Shown: positions 24,163-37,010 of the stretch, one piece after another
How positions within the stretch are numbered: position 1 is the stretch's first letter
Layout: every line of letters begins with the position of its first letter
DNA from: Neodontobutis hainanensis
Taxonomy: Eukaryota; Chordata; Actinopteri; Gobiiformes; Odontobutidae
Reading direction: 5' to 3'
Length of the DNA stretch: 64,000 bases
Assembly (NCBI GenBank): GCA_024349245.1
Contig: JALDNG010000006.1
Span: 3,589,001-3,653,000, forward strand
Made by a program: the position numbers and the translations under genes
Notes under the pieces: model-generated
Told to the model about the DNA's origin: nothing
Seen by the model: only the letters and a program-made list of their open reading frames with translations
Databases searched by the model: none

Positions 24163-27045
24163 GTAAGCACTTTCTGTACACTCATTTAGGTTACTGTCAT
24201 TTGATTATAACAACACAACTTTGATGATGCTTTCTAAAATATTCAGGTTTTAAAATGAGCTTGTAATGAGCTTGTAATGAGCTTGTCTGTAATTATTCCT
24301 TACCTTTTTGCCTTTACAATATTTAGTGTTACTGTAGTTGCTAATAGCACCACCAGCCTCCTTTAGTTTTCTCAAATATAAAACTACCAGTTTTGTCTGA
24401 TCTTCCATATCTATGGGTGGTGTCACAGTCCATTTATATTGAGTCTCATACTTAATAAACCTTGTCTTTGTGAGCCAGGATCCACTGAAGGCAGCCTCAT
24501 TTGGTCTCTCATTCTGGATTTGTACTTCTGCTGTATACAGTAGATGTCTGTTTGTAGGAGTATCACAAAATGGAGCAGGTCAATTACTAAACATAAATTG
24601 TATGTATGTATATTTTTTTACTTACTCTTGGTTATTAGTTTATGGATTTATGATAATGCTTTTACACAAATGTGCAAATGTCTTTCATTAGAGGCACCGA
24701 TGGAAATCTTGGTACAGAAATACATAAAGAATCCCTTTGAGAATGGCTTATATGGGGATTTGATAGAAAGTGCTGGCTGTCTAAGAATGAAGGCTAGGAT
24801 TGTTTAAACATGTGTAATTTGCTTTAGCTGCAGCCAGGGGCCCGTCAGCAATTACTGCATTCATATAACCTTCTCATGTGACTAATCCTTAATTAACACC
24901 GAGTCTGTTCACTTCTCATGGAGGCCTTTCATTTCTCTGTTTCAAAAGCAACAGAGTTAAAGTAAGACAAAAAAAAAACAGTTTTGCACCTTAACACTCT
25001 GTGTGTAAAGCTCAATGTGTATGAAGTGTTGCCCCTACTTTCATTAGTGTACACCTTGTTCTCTTGTTCAAGAAGCATCATCGACACGTTGGATTTGGGT
25101 GCGTGATTTTTTTGAGGGCATTTGGAATTATAAAAATGTCACACTCTATGCACATGTCTGTTCTTGTTTCTTTCTGCCTATAGATAACTGTGTGCTATCA
25201 TTTGAATATGTGCTTCTTAAGAAAGCATAGCAGAGACGCATTCATTACATGTGTGACGGATTAGGCTGAACAGTTGTGGCTCTCATTTGTAGTCAGAGGC
25301 TGCCGTCCACCCACGCCATCTATGCTGCTCTGAGACTGCACTCAGCCAAACTCCTCACATTTCTGTTCCAATGGGAGGGCTCTCGAACTGTTAAAAAAGA
25401 ACAGGCTAAAAAACAAAAGTAATAAGAGCAACGAGCGAGCAGCGACACTGCAAGTGTAGGTCAGATTACTAATTGCCAACCTGTGTCCTTGCCTTTGCAT
25501 TTTAATGCAATGTTTTGACATGTTGGCCTGAATCAATAGTCAGGGCAGTTAGAGCAGCGTTACCTAAGTGGCAAGCAAAACATCCTGGTACACACCGGTC
25601 ATTTAATAAGTTCTGCTCTAAAAACAAGCTTGTGGAAAAACACTGCAATTAACGATCTGACTTGAGTTCCAGTTTAAGAACATGAGGACAATACTCAAAT
25701 AAAATCAATGCCCACATCCACTTAAAAATAGGCTCAAACTGCTCCTCTGCCTGATTTTCATTAATGTTGCATTATGTGTTACAGAATTGTCCCAAATACA
25801 CAAAGGTCCAGGCCACTTATCAAAGCTTGATCCTCTACTACTTAAAAAATAACTACTTGTGAGCAAGAGTCTGAAATTTCATCAAACAAGAAAATTGTAC
25901 CTTCTCCTATTTATTCCTATGCTCACTGAAATATATTATTGGAACACTTTTGGTTATTTGAGGTAATGTTTGAGGTAATGGTTTTATACAAAGGACAATG
26001 GCCCAATTTTGATCAATACAATCCATACTAACATTTAAATCTGCGATTGCTTTATAGGAATTTGAGAAATCACATATGTTTCATAAGTTACAGTCCTGCA
26101 TAACACAAACCACATGAAGTACTCCATTAAATATAGAGGAATGTACCGTGACAGTCCCATGTGCTCTAGTTTTTACAAAGCAAGGTTTACTTAAATCAAA
26201 AGTGTGTTATAGGTAATGTATGACAATGCTACTTTGTAAAACACTTGGGTAAAAATGATAAGATAAAATTATGATTGCTGCTGTTTATTTCCTTTAAATC
26301 AAAGAGCCTGTATTTATGTTCACAATGAAAAGCACACTAAGGAACCTGGCCTAAAGCTCTGCTAATGTATTATTTGACCCTGTTGTTATTAAATCCTGTA
26401 AGTCCAAATTCAGCCATTTAGTGTTTTTAAAACAATTAAATTGCACTGTGTTGCAAAACAGCAATTGTTTAACGAAGTAGGTTACATTTATTATTGAGAG
26501 CAAACCGAGGAGGGTGTGTTGGATGCTATTGAAATAACAAGTACCATGAAAAGAATTCACTTTTAAAACATTATATTATTATTATCTTTACAAAAAGACT
26601 ACACATATATTTATTGTTTTACAATCAAAGTTTTTTGGATGTACTGCCATAAATCCCTTGCAGCCTTTTTGTGGCTTCATCTTGTGTAGGCTGACTGCAG
26701 AAAAAGCAATGGCAGACCTCAAGTGCTGCATTTCTCTGCTGCAGGCCTTTTGTCCTTAGCTCGTCCACTTAGAGGAGTCCCGAACTGACCTGCAGTTCTC
26801 AGGCCAGGGTCACTACTGGCCGAGGCTGATGGGACTCACAGCTGCTGCTTCTGGGATCGGTGCCAGATGTAACGGTGCCATTGCCACATGGTTATCAACA
26901 TGGACAAAGGCAGCTCAGAACTATGCTTCTTCTCTTTTTAATTGCACATTACTGCACAGTCTCAAGACCAAGGGCTGAGCTTGAACACAGTGCATGTTTG
27001 GTGGATATGTCTCTGAGACATCAGGCTCCAACTTAGACTCTGTTT
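24163..27045. other. Start of the large intron after the ALK-like exon
   Basis: The region opens with the donor GTAAGC. A short tandem repeat (GAGCTTGTAAT, three copies) lies at 24253-24287. No candidate for the next ALK exon is visible: I looked for the WTVLQGR-like start and the Cys-rich end of MAM 1. Confidence 0.4.
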
Positions 27046-27640
27046 TTTACATTTACATTTACATTTAGTCATTTAGCAGACGCTTTTATCCAAAGCGACT
27101 TACAAGTGAGGAAAACAATGGAAGCAATTTTAACAACACAAGGTAACAAAAAGCATAAGTGCACCAAAAACTAGTCTGTTAAAACCTAGCACAGTATACA
27201 AAGCTAAGGATAGGAAAGATTTTTTTTTTTTTTTTTTGAATTGATAGAAAGGAAGTTAAGAATTCAGTGTTTGTCAGTCAGGTGTTGACAAAAGAGATAT
27301 GTTTTCAAGCGTTTTTTAAAGATGTCTACAGAATCTGCTGATCTTGTAGCAGCAGGTAGATCATTCCACCAATGTGGAACAGATCCAGAGAAAGTACGCG
27401 AGAGTGATTTTTTTCCTTTTTGGGATGGTACCACCAGACGCTGTTCATTTGCAGATCGCAGGGATCTGGTAGGAACATAGGTCTGTATCAGTGAGTGAAG
27501 ATATGAGGGGGCGGAGCCAGTGGTGGTCTTGTAGGCCAAGAGCATAGCTTTGAACTTAATACGTGCCTCAACCGGGAGCCAATGTAACCTAATGGGATGT
27601 TGCTCAAAAACTGATTGTGAGTTGTCCAATCCATTTTAAG
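27046..27640 (-). mobile_element. 3' end of an L2-type LINE
   Basis: The minus-strand frame 27629-27264 gives 121 residues of the C-terminal end of an L2-clade ORF2. Motifs include LHWLPVEARIKFKAMLLAYK, GSAPSYLHSLIQTYVPTRSL and SVPHWWNDLPAATRSADS, then FKKRLKTYLF. After the frame there is an A-run (plus strand T at 27220-27237). Next comes the diagnostic L2 tail TAAGTCGCTTTGGATAAAAG then CGTCTGCTAAATG, ending in three copies of a TAAATG-type hexamer (plus-strand ACATTT, 27049-27066). The copy is heavily 5'-truncated, as is normal for LINEs, so no reverse transcriptase catalytic motif is present. Confidence 0.93.
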
Positions 27641-30600
27641 TCTGTTATTTCCTTTTTACAGGGGTTAGTACTAAAGAGTTTAAAATTAACATTTACTAAG
27701 TATGCACTTGTAAGAGTAGATGTGTGGAAACATACCTGCAACTAGTGTATACAATATTTCAAAAGAAAACTCTCACCCTACATTGCAATTAACTGTAGTT
27801 TTGTTTTTACCCAACTATTTTATTCAAATCATCTTGAGCATGTGCTTCAACAGCCTCTCAGTATGTACATTTAGCTGTTTAGTAATTGTGTATTAAGCCA
27901 TTTTATTTAGTTCATTTGTATAGGTTTACTTTGGTTTACTCAAATAATGAACATAGATGATTTTACTACTTGAGATTAGTTTTTGGCTTCTTGCTTTATA
28001 GGTTACTTTTAGTTTTGATCCTTAACATCGGTTTAGACTTTTAACATTCAAAGAGTGTCAAAGAAACCTTAACGTTAGTGTTCAATTAATCTGTCAGATT
28101 CCAAATCAATATGCATATAGCACTGACTTATATGTGTTTAAGAAGATTTTCCATTGAAATAAGAGAAAGAACAGTCTAGCCCCTCTGCAAACTGCATCAC
28201 CCAGCAGCCTTATAGACAGTCTTTGGAAATGTGGTATAACACAGCCATAAATGAAACAAAACTCTTCAAGTCTTGTGCCAAAGTAAAGAAAAGAAGGGAA
28301 GCAGTGCATTGTGGGTGAGTGCTCAGGCTCAGTCGCTGTAAGAAGGGAATCTGAGAGAATACTTTTTTATTTCTTGACATCCTCCGTGTATATGTGTCTC
28401 TTTGTGGATCTGCAGCAGGCCTCATTGGAGTTTGGCTGTTTCAAATGTAAATGAGACTTGGAGATTAGCCAACACTCTTCACACTGTTTCCACAGATAGA
28501 ATTATTTTCATGAACTAATACGTGGTCCCTATGGAAATGCTTTTTTTTCTCTAAGTCGTCTAATGTTGTTCACCCCAGTCCAATAAAAGTCAAATGTATT
28601 TATGTGAGTTTTCCAAAAAACAATCAGATGTTGAATATGAAGTTAATTATCTACTGTCAAGAGAGGAATGTCATGCATTTAACATCTCAATGCTTGGAAT
28701 TAAATAGATGTACTCCTGCTTTAGACTTGGAACACTTATTAAATCAGAAGTACAGAAGACAATGGAGGATTTTGAATATTTTTAAATGTAGATACCATAT
28801 TGATTTTTTGCTAGAAGTCTTGTTTCACTTTGCACAAAAAAACTTTAACACAGTATTCACCACATTTGTCTGCCACACATATTTTTGTAGAAATATTTTG
28901 ATTGGGTGGCGGTTCTCAGGTGAATTTCATTAGAGCTTGAGAAATTAAACATATAAGCCTCATATAATTAGATACTAATATGAGTTAAGTCTTAACCCCG
29001 ACAATTCTCCACCTCGCACACTCTTTCCATTTTTACCCACTTTGTCTTCTTTTCCACAGGCAGGTTACATAAAGTACAATGCATTTCATCCCCCCTCTGT
29101 GTTCACAAGACCTGCCTCTTATCCAAGATTCTCTAATCATTGTTTCCCAAGTTGTATTGTACATTCCTGACAGCTGAAAGTTTTACAAAAGGCAATTGAA
29201 AGAGAAAGGAGAAATTTGGGGAAAAGAAACACTGGCCTAGTTTTTCTCTGACAAGTGTAGATTTGAGTTTTCACCTGTGGCAAAAGCATTTCCAAGCTGA
29301 AACATTCAAAGCGTTGCTTCTAAATCACCCGCGCCTTTTGCTGTGATAGGCACTTTGCATCAATGCAAATGCTGAGATAAAGACTGTTTTCTCCCTTTTC
29401 GCTTCCTTCTTTGTCTGGACCACTGTAATAAAGAGCATTAGTCTCACTGGTGGGCACTGGCTGCACATTCCGCACTATAACAAATTGCACCATTCAAAGT
29501 TTCAACTAACGATTGCTTAAAGTGTATTGTGTGCAGAATTATTTCATACTTGGAGATACTGTTATGTTAGAAAAATTCTTTTGTCCCTTTTGGCATTAAA
29601 AATATTACCTTCAGGGTGCAGCGCGTAGGAGGACACAATGCACTTTTACAGAGTGGCCTAGTTGCAGTTATAGCATTTGTAATATAACTTATTTTTGTTT
29701 AACTTTTTATTTCGATATAGCCATATATTTATAGCCTAATAATTAAACATTTATACAGTAGATGTGTTTTTCAAGAAGACCAAATGCCTAGAATCCGGTT
29801 GGTTTCTTGGGGTTTTTTTAAGCATCATTTTGGTTTCCACTGTCTTTACAGAATAAACAGTGTGCATAGGTAGGTTGTGTGGCCTAATAAACCCTTTAAA
29901 AACAGGATTGATTTATTCAGAGAATACAACTGAACATTTGTTAAGTATGCATATGAGAATTATTAGCGACACACCCTGAAGAACAACCAAGGCTCTCTCA
30001 TGGAGGCTCTTAAAAGGGCCTTGAGTAAGGGCGCCACCATAAAGCGATATTATCCTCCGTCCACCAGAGGGCAGGCTCCAAAAGCAGAAATATAAGGAGA
30101 AATCCAATGGCAACTAGTGTAAAAATTATATTTTACAGCCTGGTACAAAAGATGGACTTTTTGGCCAAGGCCAATATCAGTGAATGGGTGAGCAATGAGC
30201 ACTATCCGCTATATATGCAATCTTTGAGAACAATGTTTGTAATGTCACGGTAAAAAACTTTATGGGTATTATGTACAAAGAATATATTTACTTGTTTATT
30301 TACCTGTGTACAGAGTCTCACTGCTTTTATCTTTGTTGTGCCTTTTGCTCTTAGCGTTTTTTGCAGCATTAATATTTGCTTTTAATAGTTTATCTCTCGC
30401 TTTAGGCATCTAACCAGAAAACCATTAGTTAGGTGTTACACTGACATTGTACTCTACAAATCCACAAAATGAAAAAAAAAAGCTCTATTCAAAGTATCGT
30501 CTGTATTTGGCTCATCATTCTCCCTGCAGCCATGGTGATGTCAGGCAGGTCAGATCAGTTTGGTCACCCACCCAAATGTAAATTAAACTTTGATGGATCT

Positions 30601-33502
30601 TTGTTTATTTATTTTATTTTTTCTGCACAAACTGCATTACAAGCAAATGAGCGCTGAGTCTTTAGAATTTGAGCTATGTTCAGTGTTACCTAATTCATAG
30701 TCACTGCATGTTCTCGACTTCAACAGGACCTAGTCAGCAGTGCCATGCGACCCAGATCCAAACAATCCACACAAACCCAATCCCTTCAGATTTAAATTCA
30801 GATTTGAGTCAAATCCTTTGAAGCAACAATGAAAGATCTTCTTTGTAATTGTAACTCTTAAAACCAGTTGTGATTATAATGAAATAATTGTGATTGACAC
30901 TGATGAAATTTTAAAAGGAATCTTTGAGATTGGTTGCTTTTTCATCAAACCTTCCATCTAGACAACTATTTATTGCTTGTCAGTAATTTAATTAATGGTA
31001 AAATACATTTATTTAGACATACATTTACTTATTTAGGTGTATACACATTCCACATTAAATTATGCACACCAGTGATGATCAGCAGTATCCCCTCATGCAT
31101 GAAACCTGCAGCTTGGGCTGACAGCCAGAGAACAGGTGTTCAGAGCACCACCCTGGACACCAGTCAGATACCTTTAGCCTAGAATTGCAACCACCATGCC
31201 TCGGTGGTCCCCTGGCACCAGTAAAATTTGTTTTAGTGTGGACAGTTTGCTGCTCATAATCACACAGACCATTACAGTTCAGAGCACAGCACGGGTTTGG
31301 TGATTGACCAGCTTTTCGCTTTCTGTTTGATAAAAGGTCTTTCTGCATCTGTCTGCCGAGACTCTGGTCCCAGGTTGTCGGCCAATTCCAGATGTATAAT
31401 CACCGCCAATCAGGCCATCCTCCAGTCAGCATTACCATCTGCTGGAATGCCACTTAGTCCAAGGTGCCTCTGAGGGCCACTCCAGCAGATGAGGAGTCAT
31501 TGTCCCAAAGCTTGAAAAGCTGTGATTACCGAGACCTAATTCCCAAATTGAAGAGGGACAATACTCTTCTATGATATCAGTAATTCAAACATGCCGTGCT
31601 TTTTGAAGAGGTTAATCAAGCTGTGGAGAAATGTTTGTCTTTACAGTAATGAAGTGGTCAGACGTGCTTCATTAAATGTGTAACCTTTGTTCATATTTAT
31701 AATGTAAAAATGGAGCAAGTCCTTTTATTCTGACTTGACAAGCTAATTACAAGAACATTCTTTTATTATACCTTACTCTGGCTAAATACTCTCTTATTTT
31801 ACTTTGATTTCCTGGCAAGTGGTCAGTGAAACATCATACAGGCACCTACAGACTCAAGTTTATTCCATGTTCTATATAACCACCAACTTGTAACATTAAC
31901 TACATAGCACAACCGCTCAGAATCTCTTTATGGTGCTGCTGAGTGGTACAGCTTTTCTTAGAAGCCCCAAAGACCTTGACACATTGAGTTATTTTTAGAA
32001 ATCCACCAAATCAGTGACCAAATCAAAATTGGTGTCACAAAAACTTTTGAAAGTAGAATGCAAACTTTATTCTGTTCTCAGGAGCCCTATTTAGTAAGTC
32101 CAAGTGCATTCCCAAAATAACATGGCTATATTCAGCTTTGACCGACTGACTAAATGTTATCTGAAATTCTGATTGCCAGTTGTCACCAGGTGAAAGAAAC
32201 CCACAATAAATATATGTGTAATCATGTAAATTATTCTGTATTAAATGAGTTCTTTATTTTGCTGTCCTCCCAAACTAATTGAGAAACTGCCATATCTCAC
32301 AGTGTCAAGCTGTTTCCATTAATGCTCTGACACCAGCTCATATCTGGAAGACAAACAGATGGTCATTATGGCTCCCTCTGCTTGAGGGTTACATTCCCCC
32401 AAGTAGTGGCCACTTGAGTTGCACATTCATATGTTCATAATCTGTGAACACACCATTGCTCTTCTGCATGATGACCTCTGGCATCCATTTTGACTACTTA
32501 CATCAACCAGCTGCAAAACACCAGTGGTTTTGCCATTTCATTTTTCAAAACACAAGCAGATAAGTCATATACAAACATGGTTGTTTTACCCAGTCCTGCA
32601 TTTTTAAATTGAACCAAAAGCAGCGGGGATATGAGTACATATCTATAATGTGGTGGTTGTGAACTATAAGTCACAAAAATGAATGTCAATGTAGAGTTTT
32701 TACTTAATAATTTAAGTGTAGTGGCTGTTTGTCAAAACAAACTCAAACATTAATCAAACATAACTCAAACATAACTTAAATAATCACTAATATGCACCAT
32801 GGGTTTAGATTTACGCAGTCCAATAATCTACTTCTTATGCAAAACATTGTTGTTGTTTTTTAAGGCTTTGCAGGTTAACAAAACAAAGACTGCCTGGTAA
32901 CAACCCACCCAGCCAATGTGCCATACTTTTATACCCCTAGGTTTACCCTACTAAATATGAAGAAAAACTACAAAACTAATCTTAAGCGCTAAACCATAGA
33001 TTAAATCAAATATACTTTCTTTTCCCAAAGGGAAATTTGTCTTGGACAAAGTGCTGAGAAGCTGCAGAATAATACATGACAGACAAAATACATCTGTACA
33101 GTACATACTTACAGTAATAGAGCGATAACCAGCACATTTACAAGGACACAATAAAGATACAAACTAAATAGAATTACAATGAAATGTAAACATATGAAAA
33201 TATATTCTAAAAATATCTAAATGCTAATAAAGAAACTTAACAAAAACAAACCAATAGGGCAAATAACTCCTACACCTGTGTTATAAGTGTTCACTTATCA
33301 AAAGGATGGGCCGATCTGATAACACAGGATATTACAGTATATCTGACTTGAGATGCATGTCAATGTAGATTAAAACCCAACAGAGAAACTTTTTACTATA
33401 TTTGAGCCATATTTTCTTTTTTGAATGTGCAAGGAATTTAATATTTGAGGCATTTACATTATAGTCTGAATATTATGTAAGTAGATGTCATTTGCTTGGT
33501 TG
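27641..33502. other. Intronic DNA, nothing recognised apart from a CTCF-like motif
   Basis: Open frames (28106-28933, 29913-30113, 30469-30657, 30934-31348) lack domains and mostly overlap frames on the other strand. A run at 30165-30200 (GGCCAAGGCCAATATCAGTG) resembles the terminal part of a known style of fish DNA transposon but is too short to assign. Confidence 0.35.
30061..30074 (+). promoter_or_regulatory. Candidate CTCF core site
   Basis: CCACCAGAGGGCAG matches the vertebrate CTCF core (CCASYAGRKGGCRS) at all 14 positions. It is a motif match only. Sites like this occur by chance and inside SINEs. Confidence 0.35.
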
Positions 33503-33585
33503 GTTGGCGTTAGTAACGCGAGGGTCGTCACATGGCCTGAGGGGCCCGTGGGTAACCCAAAGGTTGGGTTGGTGCGGGTCATTAA

Positions 33586-33611
33586 AAAATAAATAAATAA
33601 ATAAATAAATA
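33586..33611. repeat. (AAAT)n short tandem repeat
   Basis: About six units of AAAT within the hAT element at 33511-34092. Confidence 0.95.
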
Positions 33612-33775
33612 TTTTATTAGGTTATTTAATAAGGTTACAATACGTAGGCCTACGTTGATGATGCAAGGTGATGTCCTCTAACCTTTGGCCTCACGTCAGG
33701 CCGTCAGTGCCAAGCAGCTCCCGGTGCCAGCCACAAAAAAAACAAAAAAAAACAAACAGAGAAATAAAAGTGAAG

Positions 33776-33907
33776 ATGGAAGATGTGATGCAGGAGAAAT
33801 TAAAGTTGGGAATTTACACCATTAAAAGAAAAGGTCAAGCTGCTAAATCTAATGTTTGGGACCACTTATCAGTAGTAGTTGGCGCAGGATCATTATCCTC
33901 TTGTTAG
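33776..33907 (+). pseudogene. hAT transposase N-terminal fragment
   Basis: The 43-residue frame starts MEDVMQEKLKLGIYTIKRKG and continues AKSNVWDHLSVVV, then stops. Fish hAT transposases commonly start with a similar acidic Met, then EKL--GEY-I-K--GKAKS-VWEHF, which leads into the BED finger. The finger's Cys and His residues are missing because the frame ends soon after the aromatic VWDHL. It is a truncated remnant of the element's own gene. Confidence 0.6.
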
Positions 33908-34100
33908 TATGACCATGCTGGTTTCTAAGGTTCATAAGCGTATGTTGTTGTCACTTTACATGGTGATGTAATCTAATGGCGGTTTCCAAGCACTTTTAGG
34001 CTCAAATAAAGCTTGTTTTCATTCACAATGCGTAGTAAATTATGTCTATTTAATGGTCGTGGGTGCGAGCCGGGGTGGGCCGGGCATCACTAGTTGGCAT

Positions 34101-36847
34101 GTCAAAGTAGAATAGAGCTTACACTATTTAGTTAATGTCAGACTTGTAATTGATGTAACCTGCTATCATTCTTATTTTAGGGGCTTAAAGGAGGACATGG
34201 GTCACATAAATATTTATTTTTTGTGTGAAAATATGAACTCTTTCATTGTAAAAAAAAAAATTGCTAAAAATGAACCGTACAAACAAGCCAGTCAATAAAG
34301 TGAGACAATAGTTCTCTTTATTTCCTGAGTCAGTGTGACCATTTGAAGTTTTGAGTATCCTCTTCTGTGTGCTTTTAGGGTTATAGTCGGGGATTGGCAT
34401 GTTGAAAATCACTATGGGAAATAGCCTTGTAGTTTTTGGCTTTGTTGTTCCTTAAATTGGCAGGCGGATTGTTTACTTCAAAGCACTACAGTAGAAACGT
34501 TGGCTATTAAAGACCAATGCAACCTTTTTTTCCTTTGGCACCCAGTTGTTTACACAAAAAATGGTGCGTAATAGTACTTTCTAATTCTACTAAGTGAGTA
34601 TGAGCATTAACGGATGTGCCCACACACTTGTATAATTACTCTTCTCCACTTTTTACAAAACAAATGAAATAACTGAGCCACAGTCAAAGCCTTATTTAAT
34701 TACCCCTTTTCTGTGAGACCTCCCATAAACTACTTGAACAAACTTGCATCTTTAATTTATTTATTTTTTAACCAAAAAATAGTTGAATAAAATGTGGGAA
34801 GTCCCAAATCTGAACCTCCATCAATAAAAAAATGTAATAAAAAAAGTGGCACCAAGGGGCTGTTTTCCTGAAAATGTTGTCTTGATTTAAATTGCAGATT
34901 TATTAATGAGCAGTCACTTGGAGATGAATGTGATTCATAATAGCGCTTCTGTAATTAATAGTGCATGAAAATATCCAGCTGCTCATCAGTGCACTAGTAC
35001 AAGAATTAGCCTCAATCAGCGCTAATCACACACGGACTAACTCCTTTTTTATGTAATGTGAATAGGCCTGGTACGATGACTTAAAAATAGTCACCCTGCC
35101 TTCTGCCTTGAATAACAAGGCGAAAGGAAGACGGGGTTTAGTAGAACCAGATTTTAGCTTACTTTAAAGAGAGAGACCAGATGGAAGGACCTACAATAGA
35201 GTGATGCAATTGTGTGACATGCCGTAAAGCTTTGATGGTCCGGCTTAACTCTGCAGTTGATATGATGCAGCCAGCAGGACATATAATGATGTGCATAAAG
35301 ACACTGTGCACCCCTGCTAATAAGATCTTTTTCATTGTTATAAAAGTGAAGATTGTGAGAGGAAAAATAATTAAATAAGTAAGAAGTTTTGCAGATGTTT
35401 AAGTAATACACAGTCCAAGAAAAACCCACAAAATTTGAGTGTCAGCATGTATAATACATTCTTGTCCTAAAACAATCATTGCAGTGTATAAATAAGGAAA
35501 TTATTATATAATTGTGCTTTTGAGTTGTTTTGGAAAATTAGTATATACTGTAAATTAAGTTTATGAACTGTGTTGCTCTTACCTCAAGTTAACACTAAAG
35601 CAGCTTTCTCCTTTAGTGTCATTTCCCATCATTACAGCGCCTTTTTACAGGCCAAGTGATCTTTTATCAAGGCAGCCCTTAGCCCAGGTTTCACAGAATC
35701 CATTAAACCTAAAGACAGGGAATAGATCACTCTACTTTTGTGTTCCTTTGATGCCGATCGTGCACTAAAACTAAACTTGACAGCTAAATGATGCACCCGG
35801 ATAGATGACGAAACCTGGACTTCAAGGCCTGTCTGGCTGCAGAGATGGACAGAGTTATGAATGGGAGCCAAACTGCCAGCTGATGCCAAACATTTACGTA
35901 TGTTTAATCAACCTTTGTTGCACCTTGTCATCAAACTATTTGTTTGAACCTAGGCAAAGAAACACTGCAAAATAAGTTGACTGTACACCAGAGGGAATAT
36001 TTGCGTACAATAAAGAGGCCTGAATTTCTTGATGAAAGCAGTAGTTTATTTTAGTGTATCCAATCTAAAAATCAATATGACAGTGTGTAAATACAGTGAT
36101 AAAATGAGGCGGGAGAAGTGGTAAGCACCATACTCTTTTTTTATTCCCCTGTGGCTCTTTCATAAGCCCTCGCCCCCTCGCTGTATAGTCAGTCGTCTTA
36201 GTCTCCTCTTGGCCTCTTCACCACAATTATGCACTCTAACTACGTGCACACACAGACCTCCGCCTGTATTCACGTTAACCCTCCGTCACCTATCAGCCCC
36301 AGGGGCCCTTTTTATCTGAGATGAAAGCATGGCAACTCCTTTGATAGCGCAATTTATTACACCAATTCCCCCTGATAACTACAGGGAATAGTGTGGAGAG
36401 AAACAAGAATGATTTCGCCTTGTTAAACGGGAACGAGGACTATCACTGACTACCATTGCTGAACTCAATTTTTGCTCTGTCTTTTATGCACAGGGACTCT
36501 GTAGACTGATACAATCTATGTGCAAGTTTGACTTAGTAAGTTGACTTTAGTAAGTTTTTCCATTTAAAGTGTTTTTTTGTTAAGGCAAAAAAATAAAAAG
36601 AAATCCAATAAGTTTTGGCAAGGTAGAATGTTTGAGTTTAATTTAGTACTGGGTGATTAATCAAATCAATTTATTTTAGTTTTTGATTTCAGACTATGGG
36701 AAAAATAGCTATATTGCAAAACTGAAAAGGTTTTCTCTGTTTATTGTGTAAAGGCTATTGCTGCTGTTAGCGCAAAGAGTAGCTTGAATAATGGCTATAG
36801 TAACTCTGCAGACGCTAAAGACAACTGATAATCAGGAGAGATTGTAC
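34101..36847. other. Intronic DNA with enhancer-like segments
   Basis: No exon seen. About 34870-35045 and 36290-36420 are more complex in sequence than their neighbours, with TAATTAAT, homeodomain-like and CTTTGAT (TCF/LEF-like) words. These may be conserved non-coding elements. No comparison was possible. Confidence 0.25.
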
Positions 36848-37010
36848 ACGGTAGGCACTCCGGCCTCACAGCAAGAAGGTCCTGGGTTTGATTCCCATCC
36901 AGGGCAGGGCCTTTCTGTGTGGGGTCTGCATGTTCTCACCGTGTCTGCGTAGGTTTCCTCCGGGTACTCCGGTTTCCCCTACCACCAAAAACATGTACAA
37001 TATAGGACTA
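36848..37010 (+). mobile_element. tRNA-headed fish repeat, 5' part
   Basis: The head GGCACTCCGGCCTCACAGCA is followed by AAGGTCCTGGGTTTGATTCC, which holds a B box (GGTTTGATTCC). The body has TTTCTGTGTGGGGTCTGCAT, GTTCTC, CTCCGGGTACTCCGG and CCAAAAACATGTA. It is the same family as 43826-44205 and is truncated after the ACATGTA block. Confidence 0.75.

Larger units (their letters stand above)
33511..34092 (+). mobile_element. Deleted hAT-superfamily transposon
   Basis: The left end begins TAGTAACGCGAGGGTCG. The right end, reverse-complemented, begins TAGTGATGCCCGGCCCAC. The subterminal parts share GTGCGGGTCATTAA on the left and, on the right strand, CGACCATTAA-type sequence. The 8-base flanks GTTGGCGT (33503-33510) and GTTGGCAT (34093-34100) differ at one base and fit a hAT target duplication. 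Between them are an (AAAT)n run (33586-33611) and a short transposase N-terminus. At 582 bases it cannot encode a transposase. Confidence 0.75.

Noticed and set aside
23887..24181. Frames overlapping the ALK-like exon in other phases and on the minus strand
   Set aside because: Only one frame matches ALK and fits both splice phases.
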